A stretch of 64,000 nucleotides of DNA from Symsagittifera roscoffensis. Lineage: Eukaryota; Xenacoelomorpha; Acoela; Convolutidae. The notes below the pieces were generated by a model. The model was not told the DNA's origin. It searched no databases and worked only from the letters and a program-made list of their open reading frames with translations. The stretch lies in the NCBI RefSeq assembly GCF_963678635.1, contig NC_087067.1, forward strand, positions 26,419,547-26,483,546, given 5' to 3'. Below, piece by piece: positions 1-11,559 of the stretch (its first letter is position 1; the number at the start of each line of letters is the position of its first letter). The translations under genes and the position numbers were made by a program.

Positions 1-947
1 CAAAGCATTCTTAAACTTTATTTCTGGAAGTAGCGGAGAAAGTTCTAGCCTAAATTATATTTTTTAAAAACATGGAGAAAAATTTTTGAGAAAACATCAA
101 AAACAAGTTCTTATTGGCACAAGGAAAAAAATTTTTGAAACTTTTTATTGCTGTTTTAATCACGACGAAAGAGCTTCAGTATAATAATTGATTCGACTGT
201 TAATGATTGGTCTTTCAGGTATCTAGATTTTCGAGAAAAACAACCAAATACAAAGTTCTTAAGACTTTTATGTGATGGGAGCACAGAAGTTTAATTTTGA
301 TTTTAGTTTCTGCTTTCCGTTGCGATTGTCAATTTTTGAAGTTCTTCATCACTGTTTTTTTTGAAAAAGTGTTTTTTAAGAGATCAAAACCTGTAATGTA
401 CAGAACCGTCTCCTCTTTATGCCATGAGAAAACTTACACTTTTCGCTATTTTCTACTAGCTCTATAATTAAAACTTAATTTTTCTACTAGTTTCTGTTTT
501 TTACACGAACCTAAGAAAGACATTTTTCATAACTGTTTTTTAACTGGTTATGGAAAAAAATCAGGATCCAACATTTTAAGTTAAAATTCTGTACAATTTT
601 TTAAGCGTATTTTAGATCACGAATATAGAGTTGCGGACTTGGGAATCGGTTCTTTTTAGCACATTAAATTCAAAACCATCTCTCAAATGACGGGGGTTAT
701 AAAATGCGCACCCTTTTAAGTTCACAACCTCCAGAAGTTAAATGATAACACCTAAAAACAATAAAATAAACTCAAAAGCATACGGAGTAAATGAATAGAC
801 GAATTGAAAGAGATTAGGTTAACTTTTGACCTTTATCAACAGCATGAAACGTTATTTTAGCCATTGAAAACTCCCTAAAAATGAATTATCGTTTTCTCAG
901 ATTTAAACTAATAAAATTTTCATCATTTTCAGCTAGTAAAGCATAAT
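1..947. other. intronic DNA, nothing recognised
   Basis: AT-rich sequence with many poly-A and poly-T runs. I found no open frame, repeat or RNA gene that I can support. If the neurexin-like gene continues leftward, this is part of the intron after exon 3. Confidence 0.5.
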
Positions 948-1453
948 AAGACTGCTCGTATCAGGGCAAAGCCCTGAATGTTCCGATCGCCCTATAAGGT
1001 CTATTGAGCAGTCTTTGCTGTAAAACATTGATGAATTTATCCAAAAAATGAAAAATAAATTGTAAAGATTTTGAGAGATGTTGATATTATTTAAATCAAC
1101 CCTTATAAGCCATATAAAATAAGAATTGATAGATTCCATTTCTAGTATCAGCATTATTGACAAATACCTTGCTTCAATTAATTTGGAATGATTTCTAAGG
1201 CGGATGAAATCTCCCCTTACGCGTTAATAGCACGAAATATATCGCGCATTAAAGCTCCAAAAATGGCAAATTTTAAAACCAATAATACTTGAGAAATACT
1301 TTTTCAAAAATTTTAGCTCAGAAAAAGAACACTTTTTGATTAGTAAGAAAAAAAACTCGCCAACAATTTCTCCTGAAAATTTCGGAATTTGTCTCCCAGA
1401 ACATACAACCTAGATCACAAATATTCTATCACTTTCTTCAAAAGTCCGAACAA
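948..1453 (+). mobile_element. Helentron-like nonautonomous element, diverged copy
   Basis: It begins AAGACTGCTCGTATCAGGGC, followed by the near-palindrome CAGGGCAAAGCCCTG, and ends in a decayed form of the family end (CACAAATATTC then AAAGTCCGAAC). The central cgcgaaatatatcgcgc dyad is recognisable near 1226. No protein is encoded. This is one of roughly 16 copies in the window. Confidence 0.65.
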
Positions 1454-1952
1454 AGTTTTTTTGTGGATGACAAGGAGACGGAACTGATATAGAGGTTTGT
1501 TATAATTTTCAAATGCTATTTAGAGGCTCTTAATTTACAAAAATGATGTTTTTGTTTTACTCTTTTAATGAATGCATTTTGGCGAGTAATTGAACAAATT
1601 AAGCAAAAACAAAAAATTTATTTTTAACTTTCTTGCCCTCAAATCGAACCAATTAAAACTAGCTGCTGAAAAAAAACTTGATTCAATATTCGTCAAAACT
1701 TTTCTCTGTTTGGTTGTCTTGTTTTTGTATGTTTTTGTATTGTTTGCGATACTGTTTCTCATAATTGCCTATTAAATTCACTGTCTGGATCAGAACCGCC
1801 TCCTTCAATCAACAATTTATCAAGATCAGTTTTTTGATAACTGTCAAACCATCAATATTGGAACTAAGCATAAGCCATATTTTAAATAAATTTATAACAT
1901 CAGTTTGATCAAATGAATGAATCTTTATTTAGTTTTAACACGGAGCCGAATA

Positions 1953-2058
1953 CCCGGATAGCCGGAAAACCAATTCGTTCCCGGATAGCCGAAAAATAAA
2001 TTCGCTCCCGGATAGCCGAAAATATTGTTTGTTCCCGGAATGCTGAAAACTTTTTTTG
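1953..2058. repeat. 27-bp minisatellite, four units
   Basis: Units start near 1953, 1980, 2007 and 2033, each built on CCCGGATAGCCGAAAA followed by an attcgtt-type spacer. The last unit has drifted. The array lies in the intron downstream of neurexin-like exon 3. Confidence 0.75.
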
Positions 2059-2387
2059 CCCGATAGCCAAGCAGTCGGAATTAATTTAAAGCTATTACGT
2101 ATAGAAATTTTTTTTTAGTCATTTAGTTTTTGTTAGCTAAGTTCGGAAAAAAATAAGTTCCGAAAAAAACCCTTCGAATCAAACTAGAGCAAGTTTTGGG
2201 ACGAACTTGCATTTTTAGTCAAATTTTTTTGTTTTCTGTTAATTACCTCATCAAAAACTTTTTTGTCTTTCCCGTAATGTGGCTCTGTGAATACGCATCA
2301 TTTTGGCTAGTATTGGGACTAAAGTTTATAAAAAAAATTGACGAGATAAGTATTTGAACGTTTACATTATTGATTCGGCTTACTAAC

Positions 2388-2631
2388 CAACTTGGCAAAA
2401 CTCGCCCAAATAGCCCACATTACATTCACACTTCTTCACGTAATCATCAATTGCAACACACACTCCCCTGTAACTGCAGTAGTTCTTAGCCGACTTCTCA
2501 CAAGCATCGCCAATCTTGGTGTACACTCCGAAGCCCTTCGACACTAACTTGGGTCGTCTAATTGCACCGTCGAAGCTAGATGTCAGAAAGTTCCGAATGG
2601 TTCCTGAGAAGTTGGGCAGTGTTGATATAAA
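2388..2631 (-). CDS. neurexin-like exon 3: end of LNS domain 1 plus EGF-like domain
   Basis: The frame reads from an ATTACAG acceptor (exon starts at 2631) to a G|GTTAGT donor (exon ends at 2388), entering in phase 0 and leaving in phase 1. The first residues, FISTLPNFSGTIRNF, are the closing strand of a laminin-G domain (consensus F-x-G-x-I-R-N). Then comes GDACEKSAKNYCSYRGVC and CECNVGYLGEFC: six cysteines in EGF spacing. In the family this is the LNS1-EGF-A junction of alpha-neurexins, presynaptic single-pass adhesion receptors that bind neuroligins and other ligands. The open frame extends a few codons upstream past the acceptor and downstream to a stop at 2383, but splicing is more likely. 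The next exons (LNS2 onward) must lie left of this window. Other LNS/EGF proteins such as Caspr are possible but fit exon 1 less well. Confidence 0.8.
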
Positions 2632-3160
2632 CTGTAATAGTATTGCCATATACTTTGCAACCCAATAAAGCTATAATACTGATGAAAACATACTTTTAGG
2701 TTGATAGATTAATTTACGATAATTCAAATGGACTATATTGGACAGTTTCTTTCAGAAGCCCTTGTTTTCTTAAGTCATATGAAAACATCATAATATTAGT
2801 CAAACACTATATGACATAGTTTTTTGACCCTTCTGTTTTAAAAAAAAAACTGTTTTCTTGTTTGCTTCCCAGTTTTGAACGTTTCATAAAATTGTCGTTT
2901 CTGATATTCTCATGGTTATGACTTATTTCATAGGTCTTAAGAAGCATATGTACCAAGTTTGAAGCCTTTGGACAAACAGAATAATTATGCTCCCACCCAT
3001 TTGTGTTTCAATGTCTGAAACTGACGAAAAACTCAAATCAAATACTTAACCCGAAACCATTGCTTTAAAATTTAGTTTTTTTTTCATAGAAAATTATGGG
3101 CTGTAAAGTAGATTCCTGGTAAGAAGTGAAGAAACCGGGCTCCTTTTGGCTCCTAGGGAC

Positions 3161-3283
3161 CCCGCCCAGGAAATTTGGACTGGAAAAATTCAGAAACGCC
3201 AGTTGATTGTTGTGCAAATTTAGCTGAAACGATTGGTCGTCGCAACTGAATATCGTTGAGCCGAAATTGCGTTTGATTTTAAT
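3161..3283 (-). CDS. neurexin-like exon 2: middle of LNS domain 1
   Basis: A good acceptor (TTTTGTTTCAG|ATT) opens this 41-codon exon. It starts IKIKRNFGSTIFSCDDQSF, which continues directly from the WHK that ends exon 1 to give the W-H-K-V/I strand of a laminin-G domain, and ends at NFLGG. The donor I chose (GG|GTCCCT at 3160-3159) is weak. I chose it because it keeps phase 0 and places LGG before exon 3's FISTLPNFSGTIRN, the usual spacing between the conserved G-G and F-x-G-x-I-R-N. The frame stays open to about 3065 and reads LGGVP, itself a common LNS motif, so the true 3' end is uncertain. No GT in that extension gives a better phase-0 donor. Confidence 0.65.
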
Positions 3284-3630
3284 CTGAAACAAAACTAAGG
3301 GTTAGTTCTTAAAATAAAATTGTTAACTCAGCAAAAAACAGTTAATTTTCAATTTTTTGTTGTAAAGTTTGGCCCTTTTTTCAAATTATCTTGAAAACCA
3401 TAGATCCAAAATTTAAAATATATCATGAAAAAACTTCGTGAGATACCTTTTAAAATTCATTCTACTTCCCTGCCACTCAAAAATATTTTGAGATAGCAAA
3501 AGTTAGTTTTTTTCCTGAAAGGTTATTGTTTTCTTCTTTCTGATGTAATATCCTTTTGTGATCTCGCTCAGCTCACATACAAATGAAATACAAATAAAAA
3601 TGCCCTAGATTGCGGCATCAAAACCAACAA

Positions 3631-4096
3631 AAAGACTGCTCGTCCTGTGAAGTCCTGAATGTTTCGACTGCCTTTAAAGTCTATGGAGCAGTAATAACAT
3701 GAAAAAATTTAATGTTATTTAGAAAAAGATTATTTGAGATTTTTTTTGAGATTATTTTTGAGGTTTATGGCGTGTGGATCCCCCCAAACGCCAAAAAAAA
3801 TTCAAAGTGATAAATTTTGCTCCTAGTAACAAATCAATCATGGCAAATAAACTTCATTCAACCAATTTGGAACGATTTCTAAGACGGATTAAATCTCCGC
3901 TCACGCGTTAATAGTTTACGAAAAAGGATCACAGGTGAAATATGTGTTCAAATTTAGGCTCAAGACAATAATACTTTTTGAATGATATAAAAAAAATTTC
4001 CGTCAAAAATGGCTAGTTAAAAAGTCAAAATTTGTCTGAAGAAAAAACCCACCCGGGCACAAATATTCCGTTACTTTCGTTACGAAAAACGGAATA
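3631..4096 (+). mobile_element. Helentron-like nonautonomous element, diverged copy
   Basis: It begins AAGACTGCTCGTCCTGTGAA with a decayed first hairpin, carries the internal block caaccaatttggaacgatttctaagacgg and ends at CACAAATATTCCGTTACTTTCGTTACGAAAAACGGAA. No coding capacity. Confidence 0.65.
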
Positions 4097-4610
4097 ATAA
4101 CTCGCATAAACTCGATTATTTGCCAATTTAATTTTTGAAGTGAAACAATTTTTTGTTTTGCCAAAACGGAATTTGAAATAATTTCTCGTCCATAGACATT
4201 TTTGAACAGAAACGGTACATCAACGGCTTTGACAAATCAACATGCTGTAGCAGAGACTGATTCAGCATTAGATGACAACTACTTTCAAAGAAGGTCACAC
4301 AAAGTTAATTGTTTCATTATTAGATATTATTAAAATTCATGAATTAAGTTAAGGAAGAAATTAATGGACTCAAGAAAATTTTAGGGAACTCAAAACCGAA
4401 CCCTGGGGCCATAACGAACATTCACTGCCACTAACACTTTGTTTGCGTCTGTCTAATTAGCAAATTTTAGCGAAATCGAGGACGGGCGCAAGCTTTTTTG
4501 CAGACCGGAATTTTTCATATTCGATTTTTTTAACAACGACGCAGATCGTGTAACAATGTTTTTGTCACAATATGTTGTTGTGTTTCGAGATAAATAAGAA
4601 AAAGAAGAAC

Positions 4611-5026
4611 AAAACCGCTCTTATCAGGGCGAAGCCCTGAATGTTACGACTGCTTTTTAAGGTCTATGGAGCAGTAAAAACAGAAAATGGAAAAAAAAAC
4701 ACATATGGCGAATAAGCTTCTTTCAACCAATTTGAAACAATTTTTATGACGGATTAAATCTCCGCTTACGCTTTATTAGCGCAAAGTAAATTGCGCGTTA
4801 ATTGACCCAATCGGTCAAAATGGTACCTTTTAAACCCCCATAATTTCACAAAAAAATGACCACAGGTGAAATATTTTGTCAAATTCAAGCTCAAAACAAC
4901 AAAACTTTTTCAATAATATAAAACATTTTCGTCAAAAATGGCTAGATAAAAAGTCTAATTTTGTCTGAAGAAACAAAACAACCACTAGCACAAATATTCC
5001 GTTACTTCCGTTACGAAGGTCGGAAC
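4611..5026 (+). mobile_element. Helentron-like nonautonomous element
   Basis: This copy has an intact TCAGGGCGAAGCCCTGA hairpin near its start (4625-4641) and the terminal ttacttccgttacgaaggtcggaac end. The start is AAAACCGCTC rather than AAGACTGCTC. It abuts the LINE relic on its right. Confidence 0.7.
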
Positions 5027-5069
5027 TTTAAGAAAAAATAAATTTTTATAAAAAGTGCTACAGCTTTTA

Positions 5070-5360
5070 CTAACAGTTAAATTTATTAACAAAAAACTGA
5101 TGGCACTTAAAAACTTCTAATGAATGCGCACATCGAACTTCTTCTGGAATTTTATTCCAAACGGCAGCAGCAGAAAAAAAATTAGTTAGAAATCTTTCGT
5201 TCTTCCTCAAACTTGAAGTGATGCAGCTCTGAAACTTCGCCTGTTTTAAGTGAAAAACACAACTATTTCAACAAATCGTCTGCCAAAGAAGGATAGACCG
5301 CTTTGATAGTTTTCAAGTCAATATAGACATCTGTCGCTCTTGAGATTTTTACAACCAGTA
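5070..5360 (-). pseudogene. LINE (CR1/Jockey-type) reverse transcriptase, C-terminal remnant
   Basis: On the minus strand one frame reads SLRKNERFLTNFFSAAAVWN then KIPEEVRCAHSLEVFKCHQF and stops at TAG (5070-5072). The pattern F-F-x-x-A-x-x-x-W-N-x-I/L-P with a following S-L-x-x-F-K is the conserved C-terminus of CR1/Jockey-class non-LTR retrotransposon polyproteins. Further upstream, in another frame, SRATDVYIDLKTIKAVYPSL resembles the preceding R-R-x-x-D-L-x-x-x-Y-K block, so at least one frameshift separates the parts. The rest of the element is not recognisable. It is a dead 5'-truncated copy inside intron 1. Confidence 0.6.
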
Positions 5361-6011
5361 TATCTAATTCATAATAATCAATTTGAGGATTTTGCAGAAA
5401 GCTTTACTTGCGACGACTGGATATTTAAAAGGCAGATTGCAACAAAAACAACCGATATGTTCTATTAAAAGTAGCATGCAAAGTCTTCGGCTAAATTTTC
5501 AGGGTTTGACATGGGCATAACGCTTCTATGTTTTATCTTGGTCTCATGTTTTTTTGACTAGTACAACGGTTTTCATCTGCAGTTCTGCTTTTCTTTGTAG
5601 AAAAGAACACAGGCAGTGATCATTAAGCAAAAAAAATGCGACAATATTGGTTATCCTCACACCTGCCGAAAACGGACTTTGATGAATGTATGTCCACAGC
5701 AATGAGTGGGCAAATACACCATCTTTTCAACTCATGCCTTGAACTAGGCATCATTGGTTCGAATCAAGAATGATAATAAGTTACTGGATTGAGAATTCCG
5801 AAAACAAAGCCGCGAAAGATGCCGACGGTGTTCGATAAAAGAAGAAAATAATAATCGGATCTCTGCCTGCCATAAAATTCAGTAAGAAAACTTGTAGACT
5901 GTCTTTTTCGAAACTCTCGATGTTGGTTACTTGTTATTTCGGGTTCAAAAACTAGATGTAACCCACCTCCTCTTTTTTTATTTCTATTAGCACTGATAAA
6001 TCTAAACCCTG

Positions 6012-9000
6012 TTGTGTTAGAGCTAACTAGAACGAATCCATCAGTCTCCTCATCTATAAACCTTTACTCGATGAGAAAAATTAAGGTCTATTGATTTAAT
6101 GAGAGTCTGTACTTGTAAAGTTTTTTCGGAGAGATCTGACGTTCAACAGACAACATTTGACATATAGCGTTATTCCGCTTTAACTTAACCTTTCTTCAAT
6201 GTTTTCAACCACATTTTTGCATCTTCTTTGAGTCTGAACTGTCGGTACACAACTCTATTCTTAGAGTCTTTGGGAGAAAAAAAAACAGTGAAACCAGTTA
6301 GCTCTTGAGTTTTCCTATGATACCATTGGAACTGCTATAGGATTCACTCCCTCATTTTTGCAATGGTCAATCACTACTTGTCATTTTACTTCAGTGTTAC
6401 ATTTACCGATTGTAGTAGACTAATTTTGTGGTGGTGCTAACTAGAACGAGTTCATCAATCTCCTCATCTATAATCCTTTACTCGATGAGAAAAAATTTAA
6501 AGTCCACTGATTTAATGAGACTCCGTACTTGCGAAAATTTTTTTCGGAGAGATCTGACATTCAACAGACACATATTTGTCTTATTGCGTTATTCCCTTTT
6601 TACCTAATCTGTCTTCAAAGTTTTCAACCACGTTTTTGCATCTTCAATGAATCTGATCTGTCGGTACACAATTCGTATCCTTAGAGTAATCGGGTATAAG
6701 ACAGTGAAACGAGTTAACTCTTGAGTTTTCCTATGATACCATTGGAACTGCTATGGGATTCACTCCCCCATTTTGCAATTTCAATCACTACCTGACAATT
6801 TATTTCAGTGTTACATTTATCGGCTGTGGTAGAATACTTTTGTGGTAGAGCTAACTTAAACGAATTCATCAATCTCCTCATCTATAAACCTTTACTCGAT
6901 GAGAAAAAAATTAAGGTCTATTGATTTAATGAGACTCTGTAGTTGCAAAATTTTTTTCGGAGAGATCTGACATTCAACAGACAACAGTTGACATATTGCG
7001 TTGTTCCGCTTTTAGTTAATTTTTCTTCAAAGTTTTCAACCACGCTTCTGCATCTTCATTGAGTCTTAACTATCCGTATACAACTCGTATCTTTAGAGTC
7101 TTCGAGAAAAAGACAGTGAAGGAGTTAGCTGTGGAGTTTTCCTATAATACCATTGAAACTGCTATGTGATTCACTCCTCCGTTTTTGCAATGTCAATCAC
7201 TACTTGACAATTTATTTCAGTGTTACATTTACCGACTGTGGTAGAATACTTTTGTGGTAGAGCTAACTAGAACAAATTCATCAATCTCCTCATCTATAAT
7301 CCTTTACTCGATGGGAAAAAAATTAAGGTCTAATGATTTAATGAGACTCTGTAGTTGCAAAATTTTTTTCTGAGAGATCTGACATTCAACAGACAACAGT
7401 TGATATATTGTGTTCTTCCGCTTTTAGTTAATTTTTGTTCAAGGTTTTCAACCACGCTTCTGCATCTTCATTGAGTCTGAACTGTCGGTATACAACTCTG
7501 TCCTTAGAAACTTCGGGAAAAAGACAGTGAAAAGTGTTAGCTCAGAAGTTTTCCTATGATACCATTAAAACTGCAATGGGATTGACTCCCTCATTTTTGC
7601 AATGGTCAATCACTACTGACAATTTACTTCAGTGTTACATTTACCGACTGTGTTAGACTACTTTTGTGGTAGAGCTAACTAGAAAGATTTCATCAATCTC
7701 CTCATCCTTTACTCGATGAGAAAAAATTTAAAGTCTATTGATTTAATGAGACTCTGTACTTGCGAAAACTTTTTTCGGAGTTATCTGAAATTCAACAGAC
7801 AACAGTTGACAGTTGCGTTTTTCCGGTTTCAGTCAATCTTTCTTCAAAGTTTTCAACCACGCTTTTGCATCTTCATTCAGTCTGAACTGTCGGTACACAA
7901 CTCTATCCTTAGAGTCTTTGGGAAAAAAACAGTGAAACGAGTTAGCTCTGGAGTTTTTCTATGATACCATTCGAACTGCTGTGGGATTCACTCCCTCTTT
8001 TTTGCAATGGTCAATCACTACCTGATAATTTACTTCAGTGTTACATTTACCGACTGTGGTAGACTGCTTGTGTCATAGAGCTAACTAGTACGAATTCATC
8101 AATCTCTCAATCTATAATCCTTTACTCGATGAGAAAAAATTTAAAGTCTATTGATTTAATGAGACTCTGTACTTGCGCAAACTTTTTTGGAGAGATCTGA
8201 CATTCAACAGACAGCAGTTGACAATTGCGTTTTTCCGCTTTTAGCAAATTTTTCTTCAAATTTTCAACCACGCTTTTGCATCTTTATTGAGTCTGATCTG
8301 CCGGTACACAACTCGTATCGTTAGAGTCTTCGGGAAAAAAACAGTGAAACGAGTTAGCTCTTGAGTTTTCCTATGATACTCTGGAACTGCTATGGGATTC
8401 ACTCCTCCGTTTTTGCAATGTCAATCACTACTTGACAATTTATTTCAGTGTTACATTTACCGACTGTGGTAGACTACTTTTGTGGTAGAGCTAGCTAGAA
8501 CGAATTCATCAATCTCCTCATCTATAATCCTTTACTAGATGGGGAAAAAATTGAGGTCTAATGATTTAATGAGACTCTGTACTTGCAAAACTTTTTTTGG
8601 GGAGATCTGACATTCAACAGACAACGGTTGACATATAGCGTTGTTCCGCTTTTAGTTAATTTTTCTTCAAAGTTTTCAACCACGCTTCTGCATCTTTATT
8701 GAGTCTGAACTGTCGGTTTACATTTCTGTCCTTAGAAATTTCGGGAAAAAGAGAGTGAAATGAGTTAGCTTTGGAGTTTTCCTATGATATCATTGGAACT
8801 GCTGTGGGATCCACTCCCTCTTTTTGCAATGGTCAATCACTACTTGACAATTTACTTCAGTGTTACATTTACCGACTGTGGTAAACTGCTTGTGTGGTAG
8901 AGCTAACTAGTACGAATTCATCAATCTCCCAATCTATAATCCTTTACTCGATGAGAAAAAAATTAAGGTTCTCCTATGATACCATTAAAACTGCTATGGG

Positions 9001-10310
9001 TTTGACTCCCTCATTTTTGCAATGGTCAATCATTACTGACAATTTACTTCAGTGTTACATTTACCGACTGTGGTAGACTACTTTTGTGGTAGAGCTAACT
9101 AGAAAGATTTTATCAATCTCCTCATTCTTTACTCGATGAGAAAAAATTTAAAGTCTAATGATATAATGAGACTCTGTACTTGCAAAACTTTTTTTGGGGA
9201 GATCTGACATTCAACAGACAACGGTTGACATATTGCGTTATTCCGCTTTTAATTAATCTTTCTTCAAATTTTTCAACCACGCTTTTGCATCTTCATTGAG
9301 TCTGAACTGTCGGTACACAACTCTATTCTTAGAGTTTTTGGGAAAAAACCAGTGAAACGAGTTAGCTCTGGAGTTTTGTTTTCCTATGATACCATTGGAA
9401 CTGCTGTGGGATTCACTCCCTCTTTTTTGCAATGGTCAATCACTACTTGACAATTTACTCCAGTGTTACATTTACCGAGTGGTAGGTTGCTTGTGTGGTA
9501 GAGCTAACTTGTACGATTTCATCAATCTCCCAATCTATAATCCTTTACTCGATGAGAAAAAAATTAAGGTTCATTGATTTAATGAGACTCTGTGCTTGCG
9601 AAAACTTTTCCGGAGAGATCTGACATTCAACAGACAACAGTTGACAGTTGCGTTATTCCGCTTTTAGCAAATCTTTCTTCAAAATTTTCAACCACGCTTT
9701 TGCATCTTCATTGAGTCTGAACTGTCGGTACACAACTCTATCCTTAGAGTCTTTCGGAAAAAAACAGTGAAACGAGTTAGCTCTGGAGTTTTCCTATGAT
9801 ACCATTGGAACTGCTGTGGGATTCACTCCCTCTTTTTTGCAATGGTCAATCACTACTTGACAATTTACTCCAGTGTTACATTTACCGAGTGGTAGACTGC
9901 TTGTGTGGTAGAGCTAACTTGTACGATTTCATCAATCTCCCAATCTATAATCCTTTACTCGATGAGAAAAAAATTAAGGTTCATTTATTTAATGAGACTC
10001 TGTGCTTGCGAAAACTTTTCCGGAGAGATCTGACATTCATCAGACAACATTTGACAATTGCGTTATTCCGCTTTTAGCAAATCTTTCTTCAAAATTTTCA
10101 ACCACATTTTTGCCTCTTCATTGAGTCTGAACTGTCGGTACACAACTCGTATCCTTAGATTCTTCGGGAAAAAGACAGTGAAACGAATTAGCTTTTGAGT
10201 TTTCCTTTGATACCATTGGAACTGCGATGGGATTCACTGGCTCATTTTTGCAATAGTCAATCACTACTTGACAATTTACTTCATTGTTACATTTACCGAC
10301 ATACATATGT
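6012..10310. repeat. tandem array of about 411-bp units, ten full and one short
   Basis: The block agctaactagaacgaattc recurs near 6020, 6434, 6847, 7260, 7672, 8078, 8490, 8900, 9092, 9500 and 9912, giving a period close to 411 bp. The unit around 8970-9090 is shortened, with its start fused directly to a later part of the unit. Units are very similar but carry scattered substitutions. Each contains, on the minus strand, an exon-like stretch of about 70 codons described separately. The array lies in neurexin-like intron 1. Confidence 0.9.
10082..10306 (-). pseudogene. exon-like coding relic repeated in every 411-bp unit (rightmost copy)
   Basis: On the minus strand this copy reads VGKCNNEVNCQVVIDYCKNE, then VNPIAVPMVSKENSKANSFH, and after a one-base frameshift (an extra base in ctcgtatcc) continues as a basic helix-like tail ending near a stop. 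The same amino-acid series appears in the other units. Most of those carry TAG where this copy has AAG (after PMVS), but lack the extra base. In the other units a CCACAG precedes the TCGGT, like a splice acceptor; here homology to the array stops exactly at that point. I do not recognise the protein family. It looks like a duplicated terminal exon that decayed before and during amplification. Confidence 0.45.
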
Positions 10311-10702
10311 CTCCTAGACGGTAGCTTCTCAGTTGCCGAGAAATCATAGCTTATTTCACGATGAAAGTTGGCTGCTTCTCTGCACGACCTTGCATTTCAT
10401 CTTTCTTAAAATCCCTTCGTACACGAAGGCTGCCTAGTTAAAAATATCCAGTTTGTCGAAAAATAAAACATCTATTTTATAAATTTTTCACAACAATTAT
10501 GCTAAATAGCTGACTACTTCGGTGTTTTAATGGATTCTATGATCCAAAATAAATCTCTTCTTTTAAATAAGCGTTCTGGAGACGTGTGACAGTTGGCTAG
10601 TTATTGATACCTGGCAAAAATTCATCTAGCGTTTGCATATGTCTGTAAGTTTGCACTTTATTTTTTGTTAGAGCTTAAAAAAGGATGGAGAAGTGCGATT
10701 AG

Positions 10703-11095
10703 CAGGGGGGATCTAGGATTTCTCTCTACGGGGTTTCGGGGGGCGGGCTTTCAAATTTTTTATCGAATTTTTTTTTTATTTCGATCAATTAAATTGATTT
10801 TCTGAGCACTCTGAGAACAGTATAAATACCCAATTTCACTTTCGCAGTCAATTTTTTGGAAAAAAAAGGTCAAAAAAGCCCATTTTGGGCACTTTTTGGA
10901 ATTTTTTGACAAACAAATTGTATTTTATCGGGTGCGCGCTCCCCTTCAAATTTAGTATATTTTGGCACCAAAAGCGCTGTTAAAAACTTCAAGAGTTGGT
11001 TGGCCTAAAATGGATGCGTAAAATTATACCAAAAGGGGACCCTTTGGTTGGTGAGTGGGTCGAATCCCTGAGATCAGGGGTTAAATCCGCATCTG
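10703..11095 (+). mobile_element. hAT-type MITE, degraded copy
   Basis: It opens CAGGGGGGATCTAGGATTT and closes GGTTAAATCCGCATCTG, a damaged inverted match. The interior shares tttggcgc-type and gggtcgaatccctgag blocks with the better copy at 22750-23196. The flanking 8-mers gcgattag and atcattag match only at the last five positions, so the target duplication is decayed. Confidence 0.6.
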
Positions 11096-11329
11096 ATCAT
11101 TAGGCTGTTTATTTACTTCGAGTGCTTGTTTGAGAGTTCCTAGTATCGAGATCGAGTAGAATATTCACATAACCCTAAATATTGTGTTTCAACATCTATA
11201 CCGTGTGCACCTTGTGGAGTATAGTTTCATTTCATCATCTTTTCATGTATATATCGACCTCGTTGCTCTTAGACTCATCCTAATAAGGATGAAACTTGTA
11301 TATTAACCGACCAGGATCTGCTAGAGTTT

Positions 11330-11550
11330 ATGCACGCTGGCAGATCCTTATGTGCACTCACAAAATTGGTACCATTGCTTGACCAGATGATGGATTGACT
11401 TCATCGATTGGTAATGAACCTCTCAACACCAATTGCGCATGCATGAACATCATTAAATTTCATGTTTCCTCGTGAACTGCTCCTGTCGTCAAAGCTGTTT
11501 AATAGAAAGCCCGTTGCTTCTCCGAGCTTGAGCGGACAGATGCATAAAAC
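11330..11550 (-). pseudogene. BEL/Pao integrase core relic
   Basis: Short minus-strand stretches in shifting frames match the order of the BEL/Pao integrase seen intact at 58.8-59.8 kb: SVRSSSEK (about 11517-11545), LTTGAVHEE (11468-11495), IGVERFITNR and IIWSSNGTNFV (11360-11385). The aspartate that normally precedes NGTNF is S here. Stops and frameshifts show it is long dead. No LTRs are visible nearby. It is a different, older insertion than the BEL element at 51-60 kb and lies on the opposite strand. Confidence 0.6.
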
Positions 11551-11559
11551 GGGTTAAAA

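Noticed and set aside
6012-10310. CRISPR array or satellite centromere
   Set aside because: Units are 411 bp without short spaced repeats, and eleven units in an intron are too few and too local for a centromere.
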